From Zantedeschia hybrid cultivar (Eukaryota > Streptophyta > Magnoliopsida > Alismatales > Araceae), in contig JARZZO010000002.1 in assembly GCA_030544215.1 (NCBI GenBank), positions 30,689,395-30,753,394 on the forward strand: 64,000 nt of DNA, in the 5' to 3' direction. Positions 1 through 12,236 of this stretch are shown here, in pieces. The notes under the pieces were generated by a model. That model saw nothing but the letters and a program-made list of their open reading frames with translations. It was not told the DNA's origin and ran no database searches. Within the stretch, counting starts at the first letter, position 1; each line of letters starts with the position of its first letter. A program made the position numbers and the translations under genes.

Positions 1-1199
1 GAAGAGGTATATATGATACAACCAAAAGGTTTCACATCCAACATGAATCTTCAGATAAAGTGTGCAAGGTTCAAAGGTCCATTTATAGATTGAAGCAAGC
101 TTTCCGGAGTTGGAACATAAGATTGACGAGGTTGTCAAGTCTTATGACTTCATTAAGAATGAAGATGAGCCTTGTGTGTACAAGAAGACCAGTGGGAGTG
201 CAGTCACCTTCTTAGTTCCTTACGTAGATGATATACTACTCATTGGAAATGATGTAGCTATGATGTCATCAATAAGGATCTAGTTATCGAAAAACTTCTC
301 TATGAAAGATTTGGAAGAAGCATCTTACGTATTGGGAATACGGATCTATAGAGATAGATCAAAGAGGATGCTCGGAATGACTCAATCCTTGTACATAGAT
401 ACTATAGTCAAAAGGTTTGACATGGAAAATTCTAAGAGAGGTCTCATACCGATGAGACATGAAATTAATCTCTCAAAGGATCAGTCTTCTAAGACTCCTA
501 ATGAGAGGGCATTCATGGATAGAGTACCTTATGCCTCTACCATAGGATCTATCATGTATGCCATGCTATGTACACGGCCTGATATTGCATATGCTCTAAG
601 TGTTACGAGCAGATTTCAGGTTGATCCAGACGAAGAGCACTAGAAGGCAGTGAAATGTATCCTTAAGTACTTAAGAAGAACTAAGGATATGTTTATTGTC
701 TATGGAGGAGGTGACTTGAAACTGCGAGGCTATACTGGCTCAAGTTTCCAGTCAGATCCAGATGATAACAAGTCTACATCTAGATTTGTGTTTACTTTGA
801 ACGGAGGCGCAGTGTGCTGGAAGAGTTCCAAGCAAACAACCACTGCAGATTCGACGACTGAAGCTGAGTACATCGCTGCAGCTGAAGCCGCCAAGGAAGC
901 AGTATGGTTGAAGAAATTCATTACCGACCTCAGCGTAGTTCCCAACATCTCTAAACCTGTTCCGCTGTTGTGCGACAACAATGGAGCTATTGCACAAGTG
1001 AAAGAGCTGCGGTCTCATCAGAAATCGAGCATATTTTAAGGTGCTTTCATCTCATCAGAGAGATTATATCCAGAAGAGATGTAGTGATGGAAAAAGTTCC
1101 ATCTATCGACAATATAGCAGATCTACTGCAAAGCCGTTGGCACAAAATATGTTTGAGCGTCACCTTGACTCTATAGGATTAGTACATAAAAGTGATTGG
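1..1199 (+). pseudogene. Ty1-copia pol remnant (RT and RNase H), truncated at window start
   Basis: Reads as the C-terminal part of a copia polyprotein: a reverse transcriptase with YVDD at 221-232, then a long RNase H segment containing ADSTTEAEYIAA near 847-882 and a DNNGAIAQ motif near 975-998. RT and RNase H act on the element's RNA/cDNA in virus-like particles. The frame is broken: the first 300 bases carry stops, an in-frame TAG sits at 641-643 where the family normally has Trp (TGG), and a frameshift lies near 1015-1030, after which the conserved C-terminal part continues in another frame. It ends just before a polypurine tract and an LTR, as expected for the 3' end of a copia element. 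Gag, protease and integrase lie outside the window. Confidence 0.93.
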
Positions 1200-1204
1200 C
1201 TTTA

Positions 1205-1219
1205 GTCCAAGTGGAAGAT
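1205..1219 (+). other. Polypurine tract of the copia element
   Basis: The sequence GTCCAAGTGGAAGAT directly precedes the TGTTAG start of the LTR. Copia elements typically have an AGTGGGAGA-like tract at this place, which primes plus-strand DNA synthesis. Confidence 0.75.
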
Positions 1220-2780
1220 TGTTAGTTTTAGGTGACCTACAAGCCAATATGACTTTGTAATCTCGTTCATTTATTAATAAAATGGCATTATGTTCATTGT
1301 ATGTAAATCGTATTAATTATCATCTCATAATGAAGTCCATGAATATGTGCGATAGTTATCAGATTATGATGAGATCATACTAATGAGACTGATCACTCAA
1401 ACACACATATTCTTAAAAGTTCATAGTCGGAGGATATCCGAGAAGGACATCGCATATCCGGTTAGACTAGTATATATTACTCCTGCTCATATGATGAGGG
1501 TAACTAATCTCATAGTCACTTGTGCAGAGACACTAAGGCGAATCTGTAGGTGCTCATTAGAGAATGAGTTCACTGAACTGATCTGAGTGAATCGCTGGAT
1601 GGTATAGTATCTCACTGTCAACTAGCTTGATTCTATTGTTGTAGTTGCGTAGATGGTCCTCGGACCTGAGACACTAAGGACACCTTGTCGGTGAACTTAT
1701 GTGCTTTGACCTTGATTTATGAATCTCTAACCACGGGATTCTAAACAGCTAAGGATTGGGTACAGCGGAATACCGTTGAAGGGAATTGAGTGTCAATAAG
1801 AAATCATTCGCTCTCGGTACTTAGAGAGAGAATGCTCTAGGAAGGATGCGCGGAAGTCCCTGGCTAGGGCGGACGATAATATCGGGAAAAGAGTTTTCCA
1901 ATATTATTCGGCAGCATCCGATCCAAGTGAATCAACCGGTTAGGATTTGACAGTATACCATACCATGAGTTGACTCGAGAGCATTGTACGAATAAAGGAT
2001 TATATCCACGCGGTAACTGTCGGCAGAAAGGTTCCAAGAGTGGGTTACTTAACTCCAATACCTTTCGGGTTAACGCGGTGTTGCTTGGCACTCAACATAA
2101 TCGGAGGCCCGATCGAATTCGATGTGCGACATTAATTCGATTGATTAACTAATTAATATGAGTTATTAATTGATTAATCAGGCCAGTGAGGAGTCACTGG
2201 ACTTATTGGGCCATTAACCGAACTGGTTATTGGGCCTAGAGAGTCACACGCAAATGATTCTCAAGGTGATAGATAAATAAGTGAGTTTTATATTAACCGG
2301 AGGTTTTTATGAAAAATCGTCCGGTTAGTATAAAATGTAGCGAACAGGCTGAGCAGGCCAAGTTGCTGCGAAACCCTAGCCGCCCCCTCCTCTCTTCCTC
2401 TCTCTCTCTGGCGCCCCAGGTCGGACACGATCTCCGGGTCTGCTCCGCCGCTTATCTGACTCTCGTCCGACAGGAAATCGTTCGCGCGTTGCAGCGTTCG
2501 TTGCAGGGAATGGCAGAGGCTTCGTGGGCTGCGAAGAATGAGGAACCATGAGGATATCCACCGCGAGGAGGATCGCGTGGACTTTGCTAGAGGTCGGGCG
2601 CTTGCGCAGCTAGTGGTGTCACTCCGACGGAACCGAACGGTTGTGGATTCGAATCCGCACGCGGTAAGAATCCGATTATCTAATAATCGTTTTAGTGTAA
2701 TCGAAACAAAAAAACAGATCGCTGATTTTATTTTAATTTCCGCTGTGTGAACGATCCCGAGAAATACCGAGAACCCAACA
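1220..2780 (+). repeat. 3' LTR of the copia element
   Basis: Starts TGTTAG right after the polypurine tract and ends CCCAACA, giving the canonical TG...CA ends over about 1.56 kb. It aligns by eye with three other LTR copies in this window (inverted 2781-3689; 21885-23440; 63459-64000): all share the segment with GATGAGATCATA, ACACTAAG and GAATGAGTTCACT. The 3' third (2380-2670) is GC-rich. The short ORFs inside it are not conserved between copies. The 5-bp TSD expected at its outer edge would be ACTTC at 2781-2785; its partner lies outside the window. Confidence 0.88.
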
Positions 2781-3689
2781 ACTTCTGATCAAGTTGGGTG
2801 CCAAGTAACACTTCATGGTTATGGAAGCATTGGGGTTTAGTAACCAGCTCAAAGAACATTTCTGTCCATAGTTACCGTGTGGATATAATCATTCATTCGT
2901 ACAATGCTCCTAAGTCAACTTAGGATATGGTCAATTGTCAAATCCTGACTGATCAACTCACTTGGACTCGATGCGTCTGTACAATATCAAAAACCTCCTT
3001 TTTTATAGTGTTTGCCTTGGACAGGGACTCCCGCACATCTTACTTGGAGCATTCTCTCTCTTATTACCGAGAGCGAATGATCTCTTATTGAACACACAGT
3101 CACTTTCGAAGGTCTTTCGTTGAACCCGATCACGTGACTGACTAGGAACCCATAGTTAGGGATTCATTAGCCAAGATCAAAGTCCAGAAGTCCATCGACA
3201 AGGTGTCTTTGGTGTCTCAGGTCCGAAGATCATCTACGTAACTATGACATTGGATCAAGCTGGTTGACAGTTAGGTAAGTAACCATCCAACGATATAAGT
3301 CGGATTAGTTCAGTGAACTCATTCACCAATGAGTACCCACAGGTTCAACATAGTGTCTCCACACAAATAACTACGAGATCAGTCACTCTCATCACATGAG
3401 CTAGAGTATCATGTACTAGTCTTACCATATATCTGATGTCCTTTTCAGATACCTTCTGACTAAAAACTATTAAGAATATGTGTTTATAAGTTCTTAGACT
3501 CATTATTATGATCTCATCATAATCTAATAACTATTGCACACATCTACGAACTTCACTATGATATGAATATCATAATTAATCATGATATGAAACAAAATTC
3601 GATTTACATATAATGAATATTTATTACGATTGTAAATAATCGAACAAGATTATATCTAATTGGTTTGTAGGCCATACATAATACTAACA
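2781..3689 (-). repeat. Inverted, truncated LTR of the same copia family
   Basis: Read on the minus strand it begins TGTTAGTATTATG at 3689 and follows the copia LTR through to a TTGATCAGAAGT segment at 2781, where the plus-strand LTR abuts it. The sequence outside its start (3690 onwards) does not resemble a polypurine tract, so it is a 5' or solo LTR. The simplest reading is that the element ending at 2780 inserted into this older LTR; the missing part should lie left of the window. Confidence 0.82.
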
Positions 3690-4956
3690 ACTTCAGCAAT
3701 AAATTAACAAGAATAAGACAGAGACACCTAAAAAGTCTACTAGGTGCAGTCAAATCGGGTATACAGTAAAAGTTTTCCTCATGAAAGTGTAGTTCATTAT
3801 CTTATACTGTCAGGGGCTCTAGTCCGGTGAAACTACAACTCATCCATCATCCTATCATACCCTTCCACCCTCAGGTCCACAGTCCAAACTATTGGGCCAC
3901 AACATAAGCTCACACACATAGATTCTATGGAGGAAAAAAAAAAAAATTCAGGATCATGGGCTTAACAACTTTATTTGTTAGTGATGTACCATCTTTGGGA
4001 TGGTTAAGCAAGCCCTCAACACTAAGCATATGTCTAATTTGTCTTCCATGAGATATTCATAAAGTCCAACAGACTTCATGGTAGATATATGGTATATATC
4101 TTACGCCTTATTTGGTTTCACTATCAGATACTTGGCTACTCAAACTTAATTTACTACCTGAATTAAAGTCTTTGAGTAAAAGCTATGCTGCCCGGATTTG
4201 GACAATGTAAAACCAAGGAACTAAATGCATGCACACACGAGCGCGGACAAACTGACATATATGTTCAATACGATCTGCATTGAATAGATGATTTGCTTCA
4301 TGAGCATCTGAACAAGTACAGAGGGAAGCTTGCTCTGTCCCGTTAGCAGGCGTCAATACTGAAGATTGGGATAATGCTAAAGTGAGCTAGCATTTTAATT
4401 GCGTGCAGGTCAACCATTCAGGAATTACACATTTGTATCCTCTTGTTCTTGTTTCTCTTTTGATTGATGTGAACAACTTCTTGTGGCAGCAATTTTTCAT
4501 GCACTCACATTTTCCTCACATCTCTGATACTTTATTAATCTTCACCGTCAAACTTGGATGTACTTCTATCAAAATGTGGATGCAATCTTATGTTCCAGAA
4601 TACATTTTGTTTGGGGTAAATATAGGTAGTAATAGGCCTTTATGTGGAAGTGGTATATTTCTTCCTATCTTTGATTTGTCTTTATTATTTTTTTATTGTT
4701 TAAGGATGAAAATTAGGCGACTTTTTTTATTTCTCAGTTAGTACTTTTTTGGCCTAGATAATTGATTTTAGTGAACATCATATCTCTTACCAAATTTTCT
4801 TATATCATAAAGTAGATGTGGACCGGATGTGTTCTTATCCTCGTGTGATTTTTTTAAAAGTAGAGAGCTCTTACGAGACACTACTAACATGAGTGTAGAA
4901 CAAATGGTTTAAATTTTTCTTTTCATTATGGTTAGAAAAAAGTCAAATTGAAGAAC
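3690..4956. other. Non-coding stretch, no gene recognised
   Basis: AT-rich sequence with short uninformative ORFs (for example 4403-4741) that resemble no family I know. No terminal repeats or splice-supported coding segments were seen. Confidence 0.5.
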
Positions 4957-5974
4957 ACAAGAAAGGTTTCAACACTCATGGGAGACGATTAGTAGGAAGG
5001 TCAATGAAATAATTGATGCATTAACATGTCTTATATGCGTATATCACTTTGCTACCTACCGATACTCCAACATACATCCTTGAAAGGCAAAAATATCAAT
5101 TTTTTAAGGTATGAAAAACATATTTAATTTTAATATTCTTTTTAAAATATTTTTATTAATTTTTAAATTTTAAAATATTATTTATATATAGGATTGTATT
5201 GATGCAATAGATGGAACACATTTTCTTGTTGAAGTTCCCTGTGAAGATCTACTATGTTATTATGACCGAGAAGGACATGTGTCTAGAAAATATTATGGCT
5301 GCATATGACTTCAATATGAAATTCTTATATGTGAATGCCGATTGGGAGGGAGGGACACTTGATACTTATGTGCTAAATGGAGCATTGCAAAGTGGATTTT
5401 ATGTTCCTAAAAGTAATTACGCCTTAGTTATTATTGTTGATATTTTTATTGTTTATATATCATAATTAGTATTTTACTTTTATAGGTAAATATTATCTTG
5501 TGGATGCTGGTTATGCTAACATCGGAAGATTTCTTGGTCCATATCGAAATGTGAGATATCATTTGAAAGAGTATGGTCCGGATCGTTTGAAGCCTCAAAA
5601 TTACAAGGAATCGTTTAATCTTAGCCATGCTTCTCTTTGAAATGTTATAGAACGCATGTTTAATGTCTCAAAAGAGGGATTTCATATGTTCAAATCACCC
5701 ATTGAGTATCCCCTAGAGAGGCAAATAAAAATCATTTTGATCGGATGTTTTTTGCTTAATTATATATGGAGTACTAAGGGAGGGGTAGATGAATGTATAG
5801 GTACCATAATAGACGTATTGCCCCTGAAATGAAAAATGAAATCATCAAAGACGGCAAGAACAATTGGAGATGGGCCATGATTTCTTCACTGCTGAGGATT
5901 GTCATCATGGCAAACAGCTTCGAAATGCAATTGCTCAAGAAATGTGGGAGGATTGTTGTAGGAGACGGCATTAG
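4957..5974 (+). pseudogene. PIF/Harbinger-type transposase pseudogene (DDE_Tnp_4 family)
   Basis: Three exon-like blocks. The first (4957-5108) holds a helix-turn-helix-like QERFQHSWETISRKVNEI segment. A GT-AG intron (5109-5191) is followed by KDCIDAIDGTH, with the first catalytic Asp at 5210-5212, and by DWEGGTLDTYVL with the second Asp at 5361-5363. A second GT-AG intron (5413-5485) precedes KYYLVDAGYAN and VRYHLKEYG, then VIERMF with the catalytic Glu at 5650-5652. The C-terminal IAQEMWEDC motif is readable at about 5930-5957 in another frame. It is dead: a TGA at 5638-5640 replaces the usual Arg of ASLRNVIER, and frameshifts lie near 5080 and in 5760-5860. No terminal inverted repeats were found. 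Confidence 0.85.
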
Positions 5975-6403
5975 ATTTGTACTTAAGTATGTTTGTAATT
6001 AGGAACGTTGTGTATAAATTGCTTATTATATTGTGTGTTTGTGTTTGTTTCAACATTTAGCATTTTAATATTTGTGTTTTGTTAGTAACCATTTTAAATT
6101 TTATTTTTTAAAATAAAATTTATAATATTTAAACTTAATTTATTTTTATTTAATATATAATAATATATTTTTAAAATTAATTAATTTTAAAATTATTGAA
6201 CAAAAGATCTAATTTTAAATTTACTACAACAAAAATCCTTGACTTGATTTTAGGTAATTTTCAACCAAGAATGAGACAGAAAAATGATAATTTGAACCCA
6301 ATAATCTGTGACATTTCAAACTTCTAATTTTAGTATATTATTTTTAGAAAATAATCTTATAATAAGTAAAATTAGATAAAATGAATTTCAAAGATTTTGA
6401 CAA
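5975..6403. other. AT-rich spacer before the Athila element
   Basis: Very AT-rich, without ORFs or recognisable repeats. Its last bases form the target site of the element that follows. Confidence 0.5.
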
Positions 6404-6408
6404 CATTG
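6404..6408. other. Target-site duplication (left), CATTG
   Basis: Five bases immediately outside the left LTR; partner CGTTG at 17475-17479 differs by one G-to-A change in a CpG. Confidence 0.65.
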
Positions 6409-8078
6409 TGATAGCTTAAGATTGTGTCATTAAAATCCCAAGCTAACAATAATATTTTAATCGGCTCGTATAAACTAATTTTAACAATAGCGATGGTGAG
6501 TCCGAGTCGATCCACAGGGAAGTAAAATTTTAACTTTGAAAATCTTAAATTTTTATTGAAAATTAAAAGATGTGAAGTATTTGATTTCAAATAAACTAGG
6601 AAATTTAGAATTAGGTGGCTCACTAAATATGTGAAATAAATTAGTTAAAAGACCTAAATATCATTAATTAATTAAATACCTAATCTAAAATAAAAGAAAA
6701 TCTTAGCTAAAACACCAATAATTTGTAATTGAAAATTTAAAAGAACATTGTTAAACACCTAAAAGTACGAAATGAGATTACAAACTTTCTAGTTTAAAAA
6801 TCCTTAAGAAATAAACAAGCCTAAACAACTCACTAACTAATAACTAGAAAATAAAAAAGAATAATGTAGTAAAAGAAACTCCTGTGAAGCGCTAGGGACA
6901 GTGAACCACTCGTCTGGATAATGGCGCAGTGATCCGCTCGGCTGGTAGGATGCGGCGGGCTGGGCGAGTTGGAACGCAGGCTGGCGCGGCACGCAAGGCA
7001 GGCGTGATGCGCCGGGCAGTTGGGCAGCGGGCTTGGCCGACACGTGGCGGCGGCGGTGCAGGAACGCCTGCTCGAGCGGGTGCGGGCGACGATGTCGAGG
7101 CTGGCGAACGCGCTGGCGACAACACCTCGCGGGTCCGTCCTCGTACGGGCGGCTGACGGTTGCAGTTGACAGAGAGAGAGAGAGTGGAGCGGGACAGAGG
7201 GAGGATGAAAAAGATGAAGAAGAAAAAGACAAAACAGAGAAGAGAAGGAGGGAGATGCGTGAGAGAGAGAGGGAAAAGGGATGGGAGAGAGAAAGAGAAA
7301 AGGTAGAGAGGGAGGAAGAAAAAGACGAAGAAGAAAAGGACAAACAGAGAAGAGAAGGAGGGAGATGCGTGAGAGAGAGAAAAAGGTGAGGAGAGAGGGG
7401 GAGTTTGCGGGAGAGAGGGAGGCCTGACAGAGAGGGAGAAAGCAGAGGGAGAGAGAAAAAGTAAAGGGGAGATAGGGAGAGTCTGCGGGAGAGAGGGAGA
7501 GTAAGGTGGAGAGAGAGTAAACAGAGAGAGAAAAAATACCCTCGGAGAGAGAAGAGGGGGGGTCCTTTTAAAGAAAAGAGAAGGAAGGCTTTTTTAAAAT
7601 AAAGAAAGTAGGGGAAAGGAAGGCGGCTGGCCCCTTAAATTAGGGTTTCTTGGGTAAAGGGTTAGGGTAACCCTAATATGACCAGTTTGTCCCTACGTCT
7701 TTTATTTTTTCAAAAAGATGGGCAATTCTGCTGAGATTTGAACCCCAAACCTCCCACAAGCCCACAAAGACTTAACCATTACACCACAGCTTCTTTCATG
7801 TCTTGTTTATATAAAATAAATTCAAGTTAGCATATTTTCATAAAAGATAAAAGTCATCACATTTATTTATTTATTTTATCTCGGTTTTGTCGAAAAATCG
7901 CAAACACGCTATACTCCATTAATCACATGAAATGACGATGTTTTTAAGTCGGAATTTGACGAAATTGGTACCGTTGGAATTGGTACGAAATTATCTATCA
8001 TTTTATGTTATTTTACAGATGAAAACTTGAGTATGATGTGTATGATTTTCCTTTAATGATCAATTTGACAATTTATCA
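6409..8078 (-). repeat. Athila 3' LTR (left copy)
   Basis: Plus-strand ends are TGATAGCTTAAG and CAATTTATCA-like; it matches 15798-17474 along its whole length. It contains a GC-rich block (6895-7170) followed by a long GA-rich tract (7168-7560). ORFs of up to 168 codons inside it are readings of this low-complexity sequence. Confidence 0.93.
7168..7560. repeat. GA-rich low-complexity tract inside the LTR
   Basis: Imperfect (GA)n/(GGA)n purine run; the same tract recurs at 16557-16965 in the other LTR. The right copy has an extra short GGAGAGAGTAAGGTG-type repeat, so the tract is length-variable. Confidence 0.85.
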
Positions 8079-8090
8079 CACCCCCCAACT
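8079..8090 (-). other. 3' polypurine tract of the Athila element
   Basis: On the minus strand AGTTGGGGGGTG abuts the start of the 3' LTR (TGATAAATTG), the expected position for plus-strand priming. Confidence 0.8.
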
Positions 8091-9278
8091 TACTCATTGC
8101 TAGTCCCTTAGCAATGCAAATCAGGAAAAGTTAGGACAAACAATGAAGTATCATGCTTCATTTGTAGTATCCATCACAAACAATTTAAGTGGTAGCCGAT
8201 TGGTTAAGCTAAAGTTTTCATATCCCACAATATTTTGATTCACGACAGGTGATTGTGCATAAAAATTGGCACGCTTAGAACTCGTTTCCGACCTTTCTGG
8301 TATATTCTTGCTTTTACTACCCTTTAGATAGGACTACCTGGGAAAGAGAAAAGAATAAAAGATTTTCCAATCAGTCAGCGAGGACCGTTTTTCAATTCCC
8401 GCCCCGACTCAGCACTTTTCACGACTTGGTCATATTTCTGGTACGATAGACTTTTTAGCGCGGCTTTTTCATTTAATTGTACTTTTGCTTTTGAGAGTGC
8501 GTACTTTTTGCCACTCTCTTTGAATTGTCTGAGGGGAGGTGCGTACTTTTTGCCACCTACCTTCCTTTAGCTCTTTTAACGCCTTCTATTGCCTTTAGCG
8601 TTTGCAGCTGTCCTTTTAAATGACCGCCTCTTTTAGAGTGTTGAGTAGGACAGTCTCATATTACGCATCCGAACACATTCCTTTCGTTCAACTCAAAAAA
8701 AAAATTAGAATAAGTAGTCTTATCCTTAAGGTTAATTCTAACAATTCTATACTTTTAAGATCTTGCATTTATTCTAAGTTGCCGTGTGTGTATGAAAATT
8801 ATCCCGCCGTGGATTTTTGTGAAGTGGGATATTTAAACTTTGAAGGCTCTTTAACCAATGTGACTAACAAAAAAAAATTGATTTGTTTAAGATTTACTTA
8901 ATGAAATATGATTTCATGCAATTTTCATAGGATGTGAAAAGAAGTTTTTGAAAGAAATTTTAAAATTTTGACCATTTTTCAGTGAAAGATATCAGTTTTC
9001 TTCAAAAAATTTTCTAATAAATGCATATCAAATTGACTGTCCCACCCCCCAACTTGATTGACATTGTCCTCAATGGCATAAAAGATATGAAAAAACATGC
9101 CAGCCAGAAGAGAATTGTGAAGGAGAGAAACAACCTGTGATGAAGAGGATGCGACTTACTAAAGGCGACTGCTGCTTAGGGACCTAAAAATGAAAAGAAA
9201 TACAAAAACTGAATTAAAATATTGGGTTGCCTCCCAACAAGCGCTAAATTTCTCGTCTTCAGCCAGACGGAAGTGCAG
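8091..9278 (-). other. Region between pol and 3' LTR; no env-like ORF left
   Basis: About 1.2 kb downstream of integrase. Athila-group elements often carry an envelope-like ORF here, but no open frame of useful length or transmembrane pattern is visible. A second polypurine-like block lies at 9041-9054. Confidence 0.6.
9041..9054 (-). other. Second (internal) polypurine-like block
   Basis: Minus strand reads AAGTTGGGGGGTGGG-like, almost identical to the true tract at 8079-8090 and about 960 bp upstream of it in the element. Confidence 0.5.
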
Positions 9279-10765
9279 TTATTGTGGATCACTCAGTTCG
9301 ATGGATTCAAGTGGCTCATTTTGAAGATTTTCAATAAATGGTTTCAACCGTTGACCATTAATGGTGAAAGTGTTCCCACTCTTGGGATTTAGAATTTTAA
9401 CAGCTCCATGATCGAAGGCTTTAACAACCACGAATGGTCCATCCCATCTGAATTTCAGTTTTCCTGAAAATAGGCGGCGCCTAGAGTTAAATAGCCAAAC
9501 TTTCTGATTTGGAAGAAAGGATTTCCTCACAATATGTTTATCATGGAAAACTTTAGTTTTGGCTTTATAAATCTTTGAATTTTCATAGGCCTCGTTGCGC
9601 AACTCTTCTAGCTCACTCAGTTGTAAGGTTCGGTAGGAACCAGCTTGAGTTAGGTCCAGATTGACTTGTTTAATGGCCCAATAAGTCCTATGTTCCAATT
9701 CCACCGGAAGGTGGCACGCTTTTCCAAAAACTAGGCGATAAGGAGACATGCCAATAGGAGTTTTATAAGCGGTCTGATAGGCCCATAAGGCATCATTCAA
9801 TCTTTCAGACCAATCTTTTCTATCGGACCTAACGGACTTTTGCAGAATATTCTTAATCTCTCTATTGGAAACTTCCACTTGGCCACTGGTTTGGAGATGA
9901 TAAAGGGTAACCACTTTGTGATTAATCTCATATTTTTTAAGCAAAGCTCGAAATTGGTAATTCGTGAAATGCGTTCCCTCATCACTTATGATAGCTTTAA
10001 GCCACCCAAACTGAGAAAAGATATTCTTCTGAACGAATTTAATGACCACTTTATGATCATTGGTTCGGGTGGCTACTGCTTCAATCCACTTAGAGACATA
10101 ATCCACCACTACAGAATATATGTATGTCCAAAAGAGGGTGGAAAAGGTCCTATAAAGTCAATTTCCCAAACATCAAAAACTTCAACCACTAAGATTGGGT
10201 TGAGTGGCATCATATCCCTTTTCGCCATATTTCCTACAGCCTGATATCGGAGGCAAGTTTTGCTAAATTCATTGGCATCTTTGAAAAGTGTGAGCCAGTA
10301 AAAACCACTTTGCAGGACCTTGGCTGCAGTTTTCTTTCCCGATAAATGGCCCCCACAAGCCAGATTATGGCAGAAGTTGAGAACACTCTGTTGTTCTTCT
10401 TCAGGAATACATCGCCTAATGATTTGATCAGGACAGAATTTGAATAGTTCAGGATCCTCCCAGAAATAATACTTTTCCTGGGAAAAGAATTTGTCCTTCT
10501 CACTTTTAGTCCATCCATCCGGAAGCTGATTAGTCACCTTGTAATTGACAATATGAGCATACCAAGGTGCAACAGTGTGAGAAATGGCTAGAAGATGCTC
10601 ATCAGGAAATGAATCAGTTATTGGTGCACTTTCGGAGATCAGAATTCGAGATAGGTAGTCAGCTACCACATTCTCGAAACCCTTCTTATCCCGAATTTCC
10701 AAATCAAATTCCTGAAGGAGTAAGATCCATCTAATAAGTCTAGACTTTGCATCCTTCTTGGTCAA
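9279..10765 (-). pseudogene. Athila integrase pseudogene
   Basis: The N-terminal part (10765-10109) has an RNase H tail followed by the zinc-binding HHCC region, including [15 protein letters not shown], and a DFIGPF motif holding the first catalytic Asp. A one-base frameshift near 10109 separates it from the catalytic core (10109-9279), which starts [14 protein letters not shown] and continues with ISDEGTHF (second Asp) and [10 protein letters not shown] (catalytic Glu). The C-terminal part resembles the usual gypsy integrase tail (LRFRWDGPF-like). Integrase inserts the cDNA into chromosomes. The frameshift makes this copy defective. Confidence 0.92.
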
Positions 10766-11091
10766 CAGTATTTCAGAACTGAGTGATCAGAATAGATTAT
10801 GACTTTTGCCCCTAAAAGATAAGATCTGAATTTTTCTAGGGCAAAAACCACAGCTAATAATTTCTTTTCTGTGGTGGTATAATTCATTTGAGCATCTGCA
10901 AGGGTGCGACTTGCATAATATATCACCACGGGACACTTGTTGATTCTTTGTCCCAAAACCGCACCGATAGCATAATTAGAGGCATCGCACATGATTTCGA
11001 AGGGCAAAGACCAATCTGGAGATTGAAGAATCGGAGCTTTGGTTAAAGATTCTTTCAGAGAATTGAATGCCTTGATGCAAGATGCATCCAT
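10762..11091 (-). pseudogene. Athila RNase H domain remnant
   Basis: Encodes the gypsy RNase H start (LPFEIMCDASNYAIGAVLGQ), the conserved YTTTEKELLAVVFA-like segment (here TTTEKKLLAVVFA) and YSDHSVLKY. The catalytic Asp, Glu and Asp residues are readable. Frameshifts at both ends (near 11095-11112 and 10765) detach it from RT upstream and from integrase downstream. Confidence 0.9.
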
Positions 11092-11111
11092 TTGGAAAGG
11101 AACATCCTTAG

Positions 11112-12236
11112 CTAGGAGAAGATTAGAGGCCGGGCAATTTGAGAGAAATTGTGGATAAACCGGCGATAGAAACTGGCATGGCCAAGGAATGAACGGATCT
11201 GTCTGACCGAGGTAGGAGGAGGAAGATTGGATATGAGATCGATCTTAGCTTTATCTACCTCTATCCTCCTTTCAAACACAATGTGGCCTATAACAATACC
11301 CTCTCGAACCATAAAATGGCTCTTTTCCCAGCTAAGTATCAGATTGGTGTCAATGCATCTGGCTAGCACTTGTTTAAGATTTTCCAAGCAATTTTCAAAA
11401 GAATCCCCGAAGATTGAGAAATCATCCATGAACACTTCGAAGAATTCACCCACCATATCGGAGAATATAGCCATCATACACTGTTGAAATGTGGCTGGTG
11501 CGTTGCATAATCCAAACGGCATTCTCCTAAAAGCAAACGTGCCATAAGGGCACGTAAAGGTGGTCTTTTCCTGATCTTCTGGGTAGATAGCCACTTGATT
11601 GTACCCAGAGTACCCATCTAAGAAGCAAAAGTACTTCTGGCCCGATAACTTTTCCAGAATCTGATCCATGAATGAGAGTAGAAAGTGATCCTTCTTAGTC
11701 ATGAGATTCAGCTTTCGGTAATCAATGCACACTCTCCATCCCGTGGTGAGCCTAGTGGGTACCTTTTCTCCATGATCATTCTTGATAACCGTTAATCCAG
11801 ATTTCTTAGGTACCACTTGGGTTGGGCTGACCCATTTACTATCCGATATGGGGTAAATGATACCTGCATCTAGCCATTTCACAACTTCCTTCTTCACCAC
11901 TTCTTTCATATTTGGGTTAAGCCGCCTTTACATCTCCCGACTGGGTTTGGAATTCTCTTCCATATAGATGTGATGCATGCAAATGGATGGGCTAATTCCC
12001 TTTAAATCAGCCACTGACCATCCAATGGCACCCTTGTGGTCTTTGAGGACCTCGGTTAATTGGGCCTCCTGCGGCAATGTGAGATTTGCCACAATGATGA
12101 CCGGGAGAGTTTGGTCCGGGCCCAAAAAGATATACTTAAGAGACTCAGGTAATGGTTTGAGTTCAAGCTCAGAAGGGTCCTCTAAGGATGGCAAAGCGGG
12201 CTCAGATTGTAAGGCTGATAAAGGACTTCGGGCCAA
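11112..12236 (-). pseudogene. Athila reverse transcriptase pseudogene
   Basis: One frame from 12236 to 11112 interrupted by a TAA at 11925-11927, where the family has Gln. It contains the pre-RT segment (DHKGAIGWSVADLKGISP), the catalytic WRVCIDYRKLN block, FAFRRMPFGLCNAPATFQ, and FMDDFSIFG with the YVDD equivalent FMDD. RT copies element RNA into DNA in the cytoplasmic particle. A frameshift at the 3' end (near 11112) breaks the link to RNase H. Confidence 0.92.

Noticed and set aside
2786..3689. Solo LTR with TSD ACTTC (2781-2785 and 3690-3694)
   Set aside because: The flanking 5-mers match and the ends read TG...CA, but homology to the 21885-23440 LTR continues through 2781-2786 (AGAAGT on the minus strand), so the apparent end is internal to the LTR. 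Truncation by the neighbouring insertion fits better.
6837..7343. 168-codon Ser-rich ORF (also 16226-16732)
   Set aside because: It reads through the GA/CT low-complexity tract inside both LTRs; presence in both is due to LTR identity.
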